A stretch of 26,801 bases of DNA from TC-15 sp034437275. GTDB taxonomy: Bacteria; Chloroflexota; Anaerolineae; Aggregatilineales; Aggregatilineaceae. The notes beneath the pieces were generated by a model. It did no database searches, had not been told where the DNA came from, and saw only the letters and a list, made by a program, of their open reading frames with translations. The stretch is from positions 1 through 26,801 of the forward strand of contig DAOTUD010000166.1 in NCBI GenBank assembly GCA_034437275.1, given 5' to 3'. Both the position numbers and the translations under genes were made by a program. Positions 6,549 to 13,715 of this stretch are shown here, piece by piece. Position 1 is the stretch's first letter. Each line of letters opens with the position of its first letter.

Positions 6549-8768
6549 TCATGTCCCGTGCAGCAGCCCCCCGTCCGGCCCGATCAACACGTGCGTCGCG
6601 CGCGTCTGGGCGATGGCCTGGGCATCGGGCGGCAGATCGCGCGCCGCGACCCAGTCCCCCGCCGCCAGTGTGCGCTGCGTGTGCTGCGCCGCATCGACCA
6701 CCGCGACCGTGCCTTCCACCACCACACACACCTGCTGATCGTCGGATTCAAATACGGGCTTGCGCCGCCGGCAGCGCTTCTCGCGCAGCCCTGCCGCAAG
6801 TTGTGCGATCTGCTCGTCGGCCCACTCGTCGAAGGGCGCGATATCGCGCAGCGTGCGCATGATGCGCGCCCGGCGGGCAGTGTCGAACAAGTCCTGCACG
6901 TGAGGGAAGTCGTCCTGGGCGTGCGGGAAGCTCATCGCGTCCGCGAAGTACCGGTCGAAGTCCGGCTCCAGGGTGAGTTCGACCACCTCGATCTCCCGCG
7001 CGACGCGGTTAGCCTCGGCACGCAGCTCGGCGTTGAGCAGGCACAGCCGCGCCCCGTCCCCGGCAGCGTTGCCGACCGCGTAGGTCGCGTCCAGGTCGCA
7101 GTCCGGGATCACGCCCCCGGCCATCGCTTTCGTCTTGTCGATGTACGAGCCGAACGCGCCCGCCAGCACGACCCGCTCCAGGTCCTCAACCCCCAGGCGA
7201 TGCATCATGATCGCCGCCGCCGAGTACATCGCGGCTTTGGCCAGTTGCAGCGCCTGCATGTCGTGCGTGCTGAACGTGATATCGCGCCCGAGCGCGGTGT
7301 CACTGGCCCAGACCAGCACAAACTCGCGCCCAGTGTCGGTGTCGCGCATGCGCGGCGAGTCGAGGGCCGGGTTAAAGCGCCCGGTGCTGCTCGCAACCCC
7401 GGCCTTGACCAGTTCCCAGCCCAGGTCAATGATCGCCGAGCCGCACAGCCCGCGCGGGGGACCGCCGCCGATCACGGCATAGTCTACGTCCAGGCTCACC
7501 GGGTCGATGGTGACGCGCTCGATCGCGCCTTCGGCGGCCCGCATTCCGAACGTGATCTGCGCGCCTTCAAACGCGGGGCCGGTTGCGCAGGACGCCGCGA
7601 CCAGCTTCTCAGCATTACCCAGCACCATCTCGCCGTTGGTGCCGATATCCAGCAGCAGCGTGAGTGCATCCTGGCGGTGGAGCTGCTCCGCCACCAGACA
7701 GCCGACCGTATCCGCCCCCAGGAAGCCCGCGATCACCGGCAGGACGTGCACGTTGCCGCTGGGGTGCGTGTCCAGCCCCAACTCCCCGGCGCGGATGTCT
7801 ACCGAGTGATGCAGCCCCGGCGCGAACGGCGTCAGGCCGATGTGGCGCGGGCTGATGTGCAGCAGCATGTGATGCATACAGGTGTTGCCACACACCACCG
7901 TTTCCAGCACATCCGCCGGAGCCAGCCCGGCGCGGCGCGTGACGCGCGCGATCAGGTCGTTCAGGCCCGCGACCAACTGCGCGTGCAGCGTATCCAGCCC
8001 CTTGTCGTGGTTCAGGATGTACGTCAGGCGCGCCATGACATCATCGCCATAGGCGACCTGTGGATTCATGATCGCGTCGGTGGCCAGCAGTTCCCCGCTG
8101 CGCAGATCGCACAGGTACGCGGCCAGCGTGGTCGATCCCACGTCAATCGCCAGCCCCGGCACCTGCTCGACCAGTCCCGGCGCGACCTTGATCACGTCGC
8201 GCCCGTCCCACACCGACACCGTGACCGTCCAGCCCGCCGCACGCAGCACATCCGGCAGCGTGCGCAGCGCCGGGTAAGCGGCGTGCAGGCCAGACAGCCC
8301 ATACTGCTGTTGCAGCGCGGCGCACAGGCGTTCCCAGTCGGCCTGCGGATCGTCGAGCGTGGGCGGGGCCAACTCCACGTAATAGTTGCGCACCGTCGGC
8401 TTGAGGTCAAGCGTAAATTCGCGCGCGCCTTTGCGCACCACCTGCTGGTTGGTGCGGCTGTCTTCCGGCACCACCACCACCACCGGCCCGTGGACCTGTG
8501 CCATGCAGGCCAGCCGCATCCCCGGCGGCACTTCCATGTCTTCCTCGGCGTCGGTCAGCGGGGACAGGTGCGCCATGCGCGATTCAATGCCGAAACGCTC
8601 GAAGAACCCGTCTTGAATGGCCACCCGGCATTTGTTGCACACCCCCTGCCCGCCGCAGATCGCTTCAATACCCACGCCAAGCTGCTGGGCCGCTTCTAAC
8701 AAGGTCGTGCCATCGGGGATGTATCCGCGCGTGCCGGAGGGTTGGAAGATAACGAGATGTTCGGTCAT
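6549..8768 (-). CDS. RACE-like (DUF4445) 2Fe-2S/ASKHA ATPase with C-terminal cNMP-binding-like domain
   Basis: 739 codons from ATG 8768; AGGAAA lies 10-11 nt upstream. Residues 1-100 are a plant-type 2Fe-2S ferredoxin domain with Cys38, Cys44, Cys47 and Cys88 (CGGQGVCNKC ... RLACMA). The middle and following region (about 200-600) is an ASKHA ATPase fold: LAIDVGSTT (207-214), VVCGNTCMHH, LLLDIGTNGE (371-380), VVLAGAFGSYID. This is the architecture of reductive activators of corrinoid enzymes, which spend ATP to re-reduce inactive Co(II). Such proteins are usually some 600-650 residues. Here ~105 further residues (about 635-739) read as a degenerate cyclic-nucleotide-binding/cupin barrel (LRDIAPFDEWADEQIAQLA ... 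VVVEGTVAVVD ... LAAGDWVA). No corrinoid protein or methyltransferase is next to it, so the partner is unknown. Confidence 0.85.
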   Translation of the reverse strand: MTEHLVIFQPSGTRGYIPDGTTLLEAAQQLGVGIEAICGGQGVCNKCRVAIQDGFFERFGIESRMAHLSPLTDAEEDMEVPPGMRLACMAQVHGPVVVVVPEDSRTNQQVVRKGAREFTLDLKPTVRNYYVELAPPTLDDPQADWERLCAALQQQYGLSGLHAAYPALRTLPDVLRAAGWTVTVSVWDGRDVIKVAPGLVEQVPGLAIDVGSTTLAAYLCDLRSGELLATDAIMNPQVAYGDDVMARLTYILNHDKGLDTLHAQLVAGLNDLIARVTRRAGLAPADVLETVVCGNTCMHHMLLHISPRHIGLTPFAPGLHHSVDIRAGELGLDTHPSGNVHVLPVIAGFLGADTVGCLVAEQLHRQDALTLLLDIGTNGEMVLGNAEKLVAASCATGPAFEGAQITFGMRAAEGAIERVTIDPVSLDVDYAVIGGGPPRGLCGSAIIDLGWELVKAGVASSTGRFNPALDSPRMRDTDTGREFVLVWASDTALGRDITFSTHDMQALQLAKAAMYSAAAIMMHRLGVEDLERVVLAGAFGSYIDKTKAMAGGVIPDCDLDATYAVGNAAGDGARLCLLNAELRAEANRVAREIEVVELTLEPDFDRYFADAMSFPHAQDDFPHVQDLFDTARRARIMRTLRDIAPFDEWADEQIAQLAAGLREKRCRRRKPVFESDDQQVCVVVEGTVAVVDAAQHTQRTLAAGDWVAARDLPPDAQAIAQTRATHVLIGPDGGLLHGT

Positions 8769-8902
8769 GAGTTGTCCGTTTCCTGTGTGATCACGATTGC
8801 AGCATGCGCGTTTATTGTACCAGACCATGCACTGTCCTGCGTCACGCGGCAGACCGGCGCACCGCGACTGCTGCCGCTTTTTTTCAAAAAGCAGAAGCAG
8901 GA

Positions 8903-8908
8903 TATAAT
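8903..8908 (+). promoter_or_regulatory. -10 element for the Cys-rich protein gene
   Basis: TATAAT, an exact -10 hexamer, lies 82 bp before the start codon at 8990. The -35 is poor (a T-rich stretch near 8880-8887). The ~220-bp gap between the two divergent genes holds nothing else that I recognise. Confidence 0.45.
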
Positions 8909-8989
8909 GCTAACCACAGTGAGATGGTTTTGGGGGCGTAAACAACAGGTTCAGTGTGTTATCAAAGCGTATCAGGAGGATGATCAATA

Positions 8990-9655
8990 ATGACGACCAG
9001 GTTCCGAATCGTATTGGTGTTGTTGGTGCTGGGGCTGCTGCCGATGCTGGCCGGTGAGGTATCCCCTACGGCTGACGCCCAGCAGCAGCTGGATTGTACA
9101 TTTACTGTTGAGCGCCCCGTAGTCAACTTGCGGAATGGCCCCGGCGTAGTCTACGAGCGCGTCGGCACGCTCACCGCCGACGAGACACTGCGCGTGATCG
9201 GCGAGGCAGTCGGCGACGACGGCTATATCTGGTGGGAAGGCCCGGACGATACGTGGGTACGCTCGGACCTCGGCTCGTCTGACTGCCCGGCCATCTGTGG
9301 TAACGACGTGTGCGAGTATGGCGAAGACGCGGCAAGCTGTGCTGACGATTGCGGCAGCGGCTCCGGCACAACGGCAGCGTCGAGCGATGGGGATTACTGT
9401 CTGGTGCCGGATTGCCAGGCGTGCTACGAGAGCGTGGATTGCTACCCGGACTGCAGCGACTGTACCTGCTCGTCCAATGCCTATGGCTGCGTGACTTGCT
9501 ACTGCAGCTACCCGGACGATGACACCGGCACCGGCTGCACGTTCGGTTCCTGCGACGAATGCATTGCCGCCTTCCCGTGCTTCCCCGGCCCGTGTACCTT
9601 CACCGAGTGCACCCTCAACGAGTTTGGCTGCCCGGTGTGCGAGACGGGGAGCTAG
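8990..9655 (+). CDS. Secreted SH3-domain protein with tandem Cys-rich modules
   Basis: 221 codons from ATG 8990, with AGGAGG 10 nt upstream. Residues 1-30 form a Sec signal peptide (hydrophobic 7-21, likely cleaved after TADA). Residues about 40-95 are a bacterial SH3 domain (VVNLRNGPGVVYERVGTL ... WV), a fold that often binds cell-wall peptides. Next is a CGNDVC-x3-GED-x4-C-x3-C module (103-121), a short motif common in secreted Chloroflexota and archaeal proteins. Then come two related Cys modules (137-170 and 183-217), each following C-x4-C-x2-C-x5-C-x3/4-C ... C-x6-C-x2-C. In all there are 24 Cys, 23 of them after residue 98. The folded form is probably held by disulfides or binds metal. 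No enzyme motif is present. Confidence 0.75.
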   Translation: MTTRFRIVLVLLVLGLLPMLAGEVSPTADAQQQLDCTFTVERPVVNLRNGPGVVYERVGTLTADETLRVIGEAVGDDGYIWWEGPDDTWVRSDLGSSDCPAICGNDVCEYGEDAASCADDCGSGSGTTAASSDGDYCLVPDCQACYESVDCYPDCSDCTCSSNAYGCVTCYCSYPDDDTGTGCTFGSCDECIAAFPCFPGPCTFTECTLNEFGCPVCETGS

Positions 9656-9673
9656 GCTTCATTTGCAAATAGG

Positions 9674-9706
9674 AAAGCGTGCGTTCAGTCCGAGCGCACG
9701 CTTTTT
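9674..9706 (+). terminator. Rho-independent terminator after the Cys-rich gene
   Basis: AAAGCGTGCG (9674-9683) pairs with CGCACGCTTT (9695-9704), 11-nt loop, followed by TT. It can also act on the convergent SDR gene, whose stop is at 9722. Confidence 0.85.
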
Positions 9707-9721
9707 GCATACACCGCCCCG

Positions 9722-10480
9722 CTATGTGTCGAGGAGCGCCTGCACCTGATCGTCGTTCCACCGGATGAACTCGCCGCTCCATTCGGACGGGGCATGCAGC
9801 GCCAGTGCCGCCACCGCGCGCCCAGGCAGTTCCGGGGGCAGCAAGTCGTCGTTGGCGTGGTAGTCGACAAAGCGCTGGTATTCGCTGTCGGTCATGGGGG
9901 CGGCCCCTTCTCGGCGGATGAGGGCCTGCATGGCGGTATCCACCACGCCGGGGCGCACCGCAATGGCGGTGATCTCCGGCTCTTCGAGGGCCAGCGCGCG
10001 GTTGAACTGGTTGAGCGCCGCTTTGGCGACACAGTACGCGCCCCAGCCCGCGGTCAGTTTGACGGCGGCCCCGCTGGAAACGTTGATCACGCGCCCTTGC
10101 TGCGCGCGCAGATGCGGCATGGCGGCCTGCGTGAGCAGCACCGGCCCCAACACGTTGATCGCCAGGTTACGCTGCCACGCGGCGGGGTCGGCATCGGCCA
10201 GCGGGGCGATGGGTTCCAGCACCCCGGCATTGTTGACAATTGCCGCCAGGTGGTCGAAGTGAGTCAGGGCCGCCTCGACCAATTGGCGGCTGGTGTCCGG
10301 TTGGCTGATATCGCCCCCCACCGCGACGGCATGCCCGCCGTTCGCCGCCAGCTCCTCCTCCAGTACGGCGAGCTGGTCGGCGGAGCGTGCGTTCAGGACG
10401 ACGCCAGCCCCCATCTCGACCAGCGCACTGGCAATCGCCCGGCCCAGTCCACGCGATGCTCCGGTCACAATCACTGACAT
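9722..10480 (-). CDS. Short-chain dehydrogenase/reductase (SDR), classical type
   Basis: 252 codons from ATG 10480, chosen for AAGGAGGGG 8 nt upstream and because the Rossmann strand begins at once (MSVIVTGASRGLG). Motifs: cofactor loop TGASRGLG (6-13), NNAG (83-86), Asn109, catalytic Ser at 135/136, Tyr149 and Lys153 (YCVAK). The Arg at position 32 after the second strand (LNARS) suggests NADP(H). The ending (SGEFIRWNDDQV) resembles the sepiapterin reductase/YIR035C-like subgroup. The substrate is unknown. It lies 33 nt downstream of the TPR gene on the same strand, so the two are probably one transcript. Confidence 0.85.
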   Translation of the reverse strand: MSVIVTGASRGLGRAIASALVEMGAGVVLNARSADQLAVLEEELAANGGHAVAVGGDISQPDTSRQLVEAALTHFDHLAAIVNNAGVLEPIAPLADADPAAWQRNLAINVLGPVLLTQAAMPHLRAQQGRVINVSSGAAVKLTAGWGAYCVAKAALNQFNRALALEEPEITAIAVRPGVVDTAMQALIRREGAAPMTDSEYQRFVDYHANDDLLPPELPGRAVAALALHAPSEWSGEFIRWNDDQVQALLDT

Positions 10481-10513
10481 AACGGTTGCCCCTCCTTGCA
10501 AGTTGTCGGGCGC

Positions 10514-11860
10514 TTACTCGGGTTGCGTTTCGCGCAGTTGGCGCTGCGCGGCATCAATGTCATTTTGGATAACCCGGATCAGGTGTGCGCGCTGCTCCGG
10601 ATCGCTCAACTGGTGCGCCATATCCAGCACCCGCTGCAGCGCCGCGACCGCCCGGCGATAGTTCCCCTGCTCGTAGTGAATATAGGCGCGCTCGTTATGG
10701 GCATGCACCACCCAGCTTGCCCGTTTTTGCTCTGCATACAGCGTGATCGCCCGGTCGAGGTGCCGCCGCGCCAGGTGCCAGCAGTGCCGCTTCGACTGAA
10801 TCTTCCCCAGCAGATGCGACAGCCCGGCGACATTTTCGAGATCGTCAATCGCCAGGTACTCTAACCGGGCACGCAGTGCACTGCGACGCGCATCGTTGTA
10901 GTGCCCGACATGGAAATGTTCCAGCGCCCGCTGGTAGAACATGGCGGCCTTAAAGCGTGGGTTCGCACTGCGCTGCACCAACGACTCGAAAAGATCCATC
11001 TGCCGCTGGCGATAGGTGGCGATGTAGGACACCTGTGTTTGCAGGGCGCTCATCATCAGGTTCATCGCCGAAGCCGCCATGCCATAGATGTTCAGGTCCA
11101 GGAAGTACACCAGAGCTTGCTGGGCATAATCGAACACCTGCGCCCGGTTCGGCACTTCGTTGTGGGCGCGAGCCAGCGTCAGAAACACGCGCCCCATCAG
11201 GTAAGGACGGTCCATGCCGCGCGCTTCGTCCAGCAGTTGGGCGGCTTTGCGCTGGACCTCTTCCAGGAACATGTGCCGAGCCTCAATATTGAACTGCTCC
11301 ACGCGGATGGACAATCCCAGCGGTTTGTTGCCGGCATCTTCAGCCGTTTCCAGCGCCACCTCCATCGCTTTGATGGCCCCGGATGGTTTGTGCGTCATAT
11401 ACAGGTAGATGCCCCAGGTCTGGTATAACCGGCTGTACAGCGTGTCGTCTTCAATGTCGCGCGCTGTACTCAAGAGCGGCAAAATCAGGTGAATCCAATC
11501 GTCGAGCCGGTTGTTTTTGACCCAATATTGCAGCTCCAGCGCCAACCCCAGCAAAATCGCTTTGGCCTGGTGTTCGCCCTTGAGCTGGCTCGCGGCGTGG
11601 ATCAGTTCGGTGAAGTCGTCCAGGTGGTCGACCACATAATCCGGGTTTTCCTGGGAGAGCAGCAGGCGCGCCTGTTTGTCGTGCAGGGCATTGAGCGCTG
11701 CTTGCTGCAACTCTTCCGGGGTAGGGACAAAGCGCTCGTCATAATCTTCGGGCAAGTTGAGGTCCGGCAGGTCTTCCGGGGGCTGTGTGTCGTTGTGATC
11801 CTCGCTGCGGTCCTCGTCGTCATGTGAATCATGGGGGTCATTCGAAAGTTCTGGCGACAT
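10514..11860 (-). CDS. Tetratricopeptide-repeat (TPR) protein with acidic N-terminal tail
   Basis: 448 codons from ATG 11860, with TAGGAG 7 nt upstream. Residues 1-50 are highly acidic and probably disordered (DSHDDEDRSEDHND). The rest is all-helical, with TPR-like helix pairs such as YQTWGIYLYMTHKPSGAIKAMEVALETAEDAG, AMFYQRALEHFHVGHYNDARRSALRARLEYL, and AHNERAYIHYEQGNYRRAVAALQRVLDMA. There is no signal peptide or enzyme domain, so it is likely a cytoplasmic scaffold or regulator like those with ATPase-less MalT/Rap-type repeat domains. The partner is unknown. It heads a two-gene unit with the SDR gene. Confidence 0.75.
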   Translation of the reverse strand: MSPELSNDPHDSHDDEDRSEDHNDTQPPEDLPDLNLPEDYDERFVPTPEELQQAALNALHDKQARLLLSQENPDYVVDHLDDFTELIHAASQLKGEHQAKAILLGLALELQYWVKNNRLDDWIHLILPLLSTARDIEDDTLYSRLYQTWGIYLYMTHKPSGAIKAMEVALETAEDAGNKPLGLSIRVEQFNIEARHMFLEEVQRKAAQLLDEARGMDRPYLMGRVFLTLARAHNEVPNRAQVFDYAQQALVYFLDLNIYGMAASAMNLMMSALQTQVSYIATYRQRQMDLFESLVQRSANPRFKAAMFYQRALEHFHVGHYNDARRSALRARLEYLAIDDLENVAGLSHLLGKIQSKRHCWHLARRHLDRAITLYAEQKRASWVVHAHNERAYIHYEQGNYRRAVAALQRVLDMAHQLSDPEQRAHLIRVIQNDIDAAQRQLRETQPE

Positions 11861-11933
11861 TATTTTGCTCCTAAACTATCTTTTGATGATCCAGCTTGAG
11901 GACTGACCAAAAAGAGCTGAGTTTTGCACATCA

Positions 11934-11939
11934 ACTATA
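11934..11939 (-). promoter_or_regulatory. Possible -10 of the TPR gene
   Basis: Reading minus, TATAGT lies 74 bp before the TPR start codon; no clear -35 is seen. The 11861-12066 gap is a divergent promoter region shared with the aromatic operon. Confidence 0.25.
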
Positions 11940-12011
11940 ACACAAAAAACGGGCTGATCAGTGTGCGTTCGATCCCAAACAGTGGGCTTGCGCTCTTTAA
12001 ACAACTTTAAA

Positions 12012-12041
12012 TTGGCAAATTAACGCAGAGTGTGCTAAGCT
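12012..12041 (+). promoter_or_regulatory. Putative promoter of the aromatic amino-acid operon
   Basis: TTGGCA (12012-12017) and TAAGCT (12036-12041), 18-bp spacer, in an AT-rich patch, 25 bp before the leader ORF. The -35 is good, the -10 moderate. Start would fall near 12048, leaving room for the leader's GGGAGG site. Confidence 0.5.
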
Positions 12042-12066
12042 CATTCTATCTTTGGGAGGACAAGCG

Positions 12067-12195
12067 ATGTCGAACCAGCTTTCCCACAACCAACCCACCA
12101 CCACATCCCCCCGCACGGGCCGGGTTTGGTCTGGGTATTATTTTTATTTTGGGAAAGCCATAGGGCAGGTTCGAGCATGGCTGCTGCCGGCATAA
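12067..12195 (+). CDS. Aromatic operon leader peptide (42 aa, Trp/Tyr/Phe-rich)
   Basis: A 42-codon ORF starts at ATG 12067, 7 nt after a strong GGGAGG site, and ends at TAA 12193-12195. Residues 21-28 are W-S-G-Y-Y-F-Y-F, encoded by TGG and then five consecutive aromatic codons TAT TAT TTT TAT TTT (12136-12150). A second Trp is residue 38. Almost all of the tyrosine and phenylalanine is in this single run. The ORF sits between the operon promoter and an intrinsic terminator that precedes aroH, the arrangement of a ribosome-mediated attenuator. Translation would stall on the run when charged tRNA-Tyr or tRNA-Phe is scarce. The first 20 residues (Asn/Thr/Pro-rich) show no motif. The peptide itself probably has no other function. 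Confidence 0.8.
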   Translation: MSNQLSHNQPTTTSPRTGRVWSGYYFYFGKAIGQVRAWLLPA

Positions 12196-12238
12196 GCCGT
12201 TAATCCCAACCCAACCTGACGGGTAAAGGGCGCAGAGC
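12180..12238 (+). promoter_or_regulatory. Possible antiterminator pairing
   Basis: GCT-g-CTGC (12180-12187) can pair with GCAG-AGC (12232-12238), the left arm of the downstream terminator, with one bulged G. The left segment begins 30 nt after the last Phe codon of the aromatic run but overlaps the end of the leader ORF. A ribosome stalled on the run would leave it free; one reaching the stop codon would cover it. The seven pairs are modest and were found by eye. Confidence 0.4.
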
Positions 12239-12265
12239 ACAAGCTCAGCGTCCTTTTTTGTTTTT
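12225..12265 (+). terminator. Attenuator terminator upstream of aroH
   Basis: GGGCGC-A-GAGC (12228-12238), loop ACAA, GCTC-A-GCGTCC (12243-12253) pair with one A-A mismatch and one G-U, extended by AAA/TTT, then TTTTTTGTTTTT. This is a strong intrinsic terminator placed before the first structural gene, where only conditional termination makes sense. Confidence 0.85.
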
Positions 12266-12277
12266 CGGGAGGTGACC

Positions 12278-12670
12278 ATGACGAATACACCGCTACCGGT
12301 CTGTCGCGGGGTGCGCGGTGCGATCACCGTCGAGGCCAACACAACCGACGCGATCCTGGCGGCCACCCGCGAACTGCTGGAAGCCCTGATCGACGCCAAC
12401 GCGATCCAGCCGCAGGATATAGCCAGCGTGATGTTTACCGCCACGCCGGACCTTGACGCGGAATATCCGGCGGTGGCCACGCGCGAGTTTGGCTGGCGCG
12501 ATGTCCCGATCCTGTGTTTTCAGGAGATGAATGTCCCGCACAGTTTGCCGCTGTGTGTACGCGTCTTGATTATGTGGAACACCACCCGCACCCCGCAGGA
12601 AATCCAGCATGTTTACCTGCGTGCGGCACAGCAGCTTCGTCCTGACCGTGTAGAAATAACCGGGAGATAA
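12278..12670 (+). CDS. aroH: Chorismate mutase, AroH type
   Basis: 130 codons from ATG 12278, with GGGAGG 5-6 nt upstream (a GTG two codons earlier is also open). It converts chorismate to prephenate. By alignment from memory with Bacillus subtilis AroH, the active-site residues are all present: Arg13 (RGVRGA), Cys80, Glu83 (FQEMNV), Arg95 (CVRVL) and Tyr113 (HVYLRAA). Length matches the monofunctional trimeric AroH class. It is the first gene after the attenuator, at the head of the operon that makes and uses chorismate. Confidence 0.95.
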   Translation: MTNTPLPVCRGVRGAITVEANTTDAILAATRELLEALIDANAIQPQDIASVMFTATPDLDAEYPAVATREFGWRDVPILCFQEMNVPHSLPLCVRVLIMWNTTRTPQEIQHVYLRAAQQLRPDRVEITGR

Positions 12671-12674
12671 GACC

Positions 12675-13715
12675 ATGATCGTTGTTATGCTAGCCAACGC
12701 CAGCGCCCGCCATATTTCCGATGTGATCGCCCGCATCCGCGAACTGGGCTACGAGGTGCACCTGTCGGAAGGCAAAGAACGCACCATCATCGGCGTGATC
12801 GGGCGCGGTCGCCCGCTGGACCGCGACATGCTGGCGCTGATGCCGGGCGTACAGCAGGTGATGCCGGTCTCGCACCCCTACAAGATCGCCAGCCGCGAGT
12901 ACCATCCCGACGACACCCTGATCCCGCTGAACAACATCCAGGTCGGTGGCCTGGACCTGGCCCTCATCGCCGGGCCGTGTTCGGTCGAGAGCTGCGAGCA
13001 GATCGTCGACACCGCCCACGCCGTCAAGGATGCCGGGGCCACCGCACTGCGCGGGGGAGCCTTCAAGCCGCGCACCTCACCTTACAGCTTCCAGGGCCTG
13101 GGCGAAAAGGGGCTGCGCTACCTGGCCGAAGCCCGCGAGCAGACCGGCCTGCCCGTCGTGACCGAAGTGATGGACCCGCAGCTTGTGCCGCTGGTGTGCG
13201 AGTATGCCGACGTGCTGCAGATCGGGGCGCGCAACATGCAGAATTACGCCCTGCTGCACGCCGCCGGCGAAAGCCAGCACCCCGTCCTGCTCAAGCGCGG
13301 CATGAGCAACACGATTGAAGAATTATTGATGGCGGCTGAATATATTTTGAGCCACGGCAACATGCGCGTCATGCTGTGCGAGCGCGGCATCCGCACCTTC
13401 GAGACCTACACGCGCAACACGATGGACATCAACGCGATCCCGGTCCTCAAGCACATCTCGCACCTGCCGGTGATCGCCGACCCGAGCCACGCTGTCGGCA
13501 AGTGGGAGTATATCGAGAGCATCACGCTGGCGGCAGTCGCAGCCGGGGCCGATGGCGTGATCGTTGAAGTGCACCTCGAGCCGGAGATGGCCCAATCGGA
13601 CGGGCGGCAGTCGCTCAAACCGGAGCGTTTCGCGCACCTCGTCGCCAAGATTCGCCAGCTTGCGCCGGTGGTTGACCGCCGCATGAGCGATGTTAAACCG
13701 GTCGTGTCCTCATGA
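12675..13715 (+). CDS. aroF: 3-deoxy-7-phosphoheptulonate (DAHP) synthase
   Basis: 346 codons from ATG 12675, four bases after aroH, with GGGAGA upstream. It condenses phosphoenolpyruvate and erythrose 4-phosphate, the first step of the shikimate pathway. Residues 1-~70 are a ferredoxin-like (ACT-like) regulatory domain, as in the Thermotoga-type enzyme, where it confers tyrosine/phenylalanine inhibition. The barrel follows with IAGPCSVES (98-106, metal-ligand Cys102), KPRTSPYSFQG (131-141), and later DPSHAVGKW. It is the type I-beta class. The stop overlaps the tyrA start (ATGA). Feedback by the end product is expected from the family. Confidence 0.95.
   Translation: MIVVMLANASARHISDVIARIRELGYEVHLSEGKERTIIGVIGRGRPLDRDMLALMPGVQQVMPVSHPYKIASREYHPDDTLIPLNNIQVGGLDLALIAGPCSVESCEQIVDTAHAVKDAGATALRGGAFKPRTSPYSFQGLGEKGLRYLAEAREQTGLPVVTEVMDPQLVPLVCEYADVLQIGARNMQNYALLHAAGESQHPVLLKRGMSNTIEELLMAAEYILSHGNMRVMLCERGIRTFETYTRNTMDINAIPVLKHISHLPVIADPSHAVGKWEYIESITLAAVAAGADGVIVEVHLEPEMAQSDGRQSLKPERFAHLVAKIRQLAPVVDRRMSDVKPVVSS

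Noticed and set aside
6558..8699. A 713-codon open frame antisense to the RACE-like gene
   Set aside because: It is His/Arg/Gln-rich with no motif and lies opposite a gene with clear domains; it arises from GC-rich codon structure.
9722..11860. SDR and TPR genes as part of aromatic metabolism
   Set aside because: They are divergent from the aro operon with their own Shine-Dalgarno sites, and no motif links them to the pathway.
11861..12277. A T-box riboswitch upstream of the aro operon
   Set aside because: I see no T-box consensus (such as AGGGTGGNACCGCG); the leader ORF with aromatic codons explains the terminator better.
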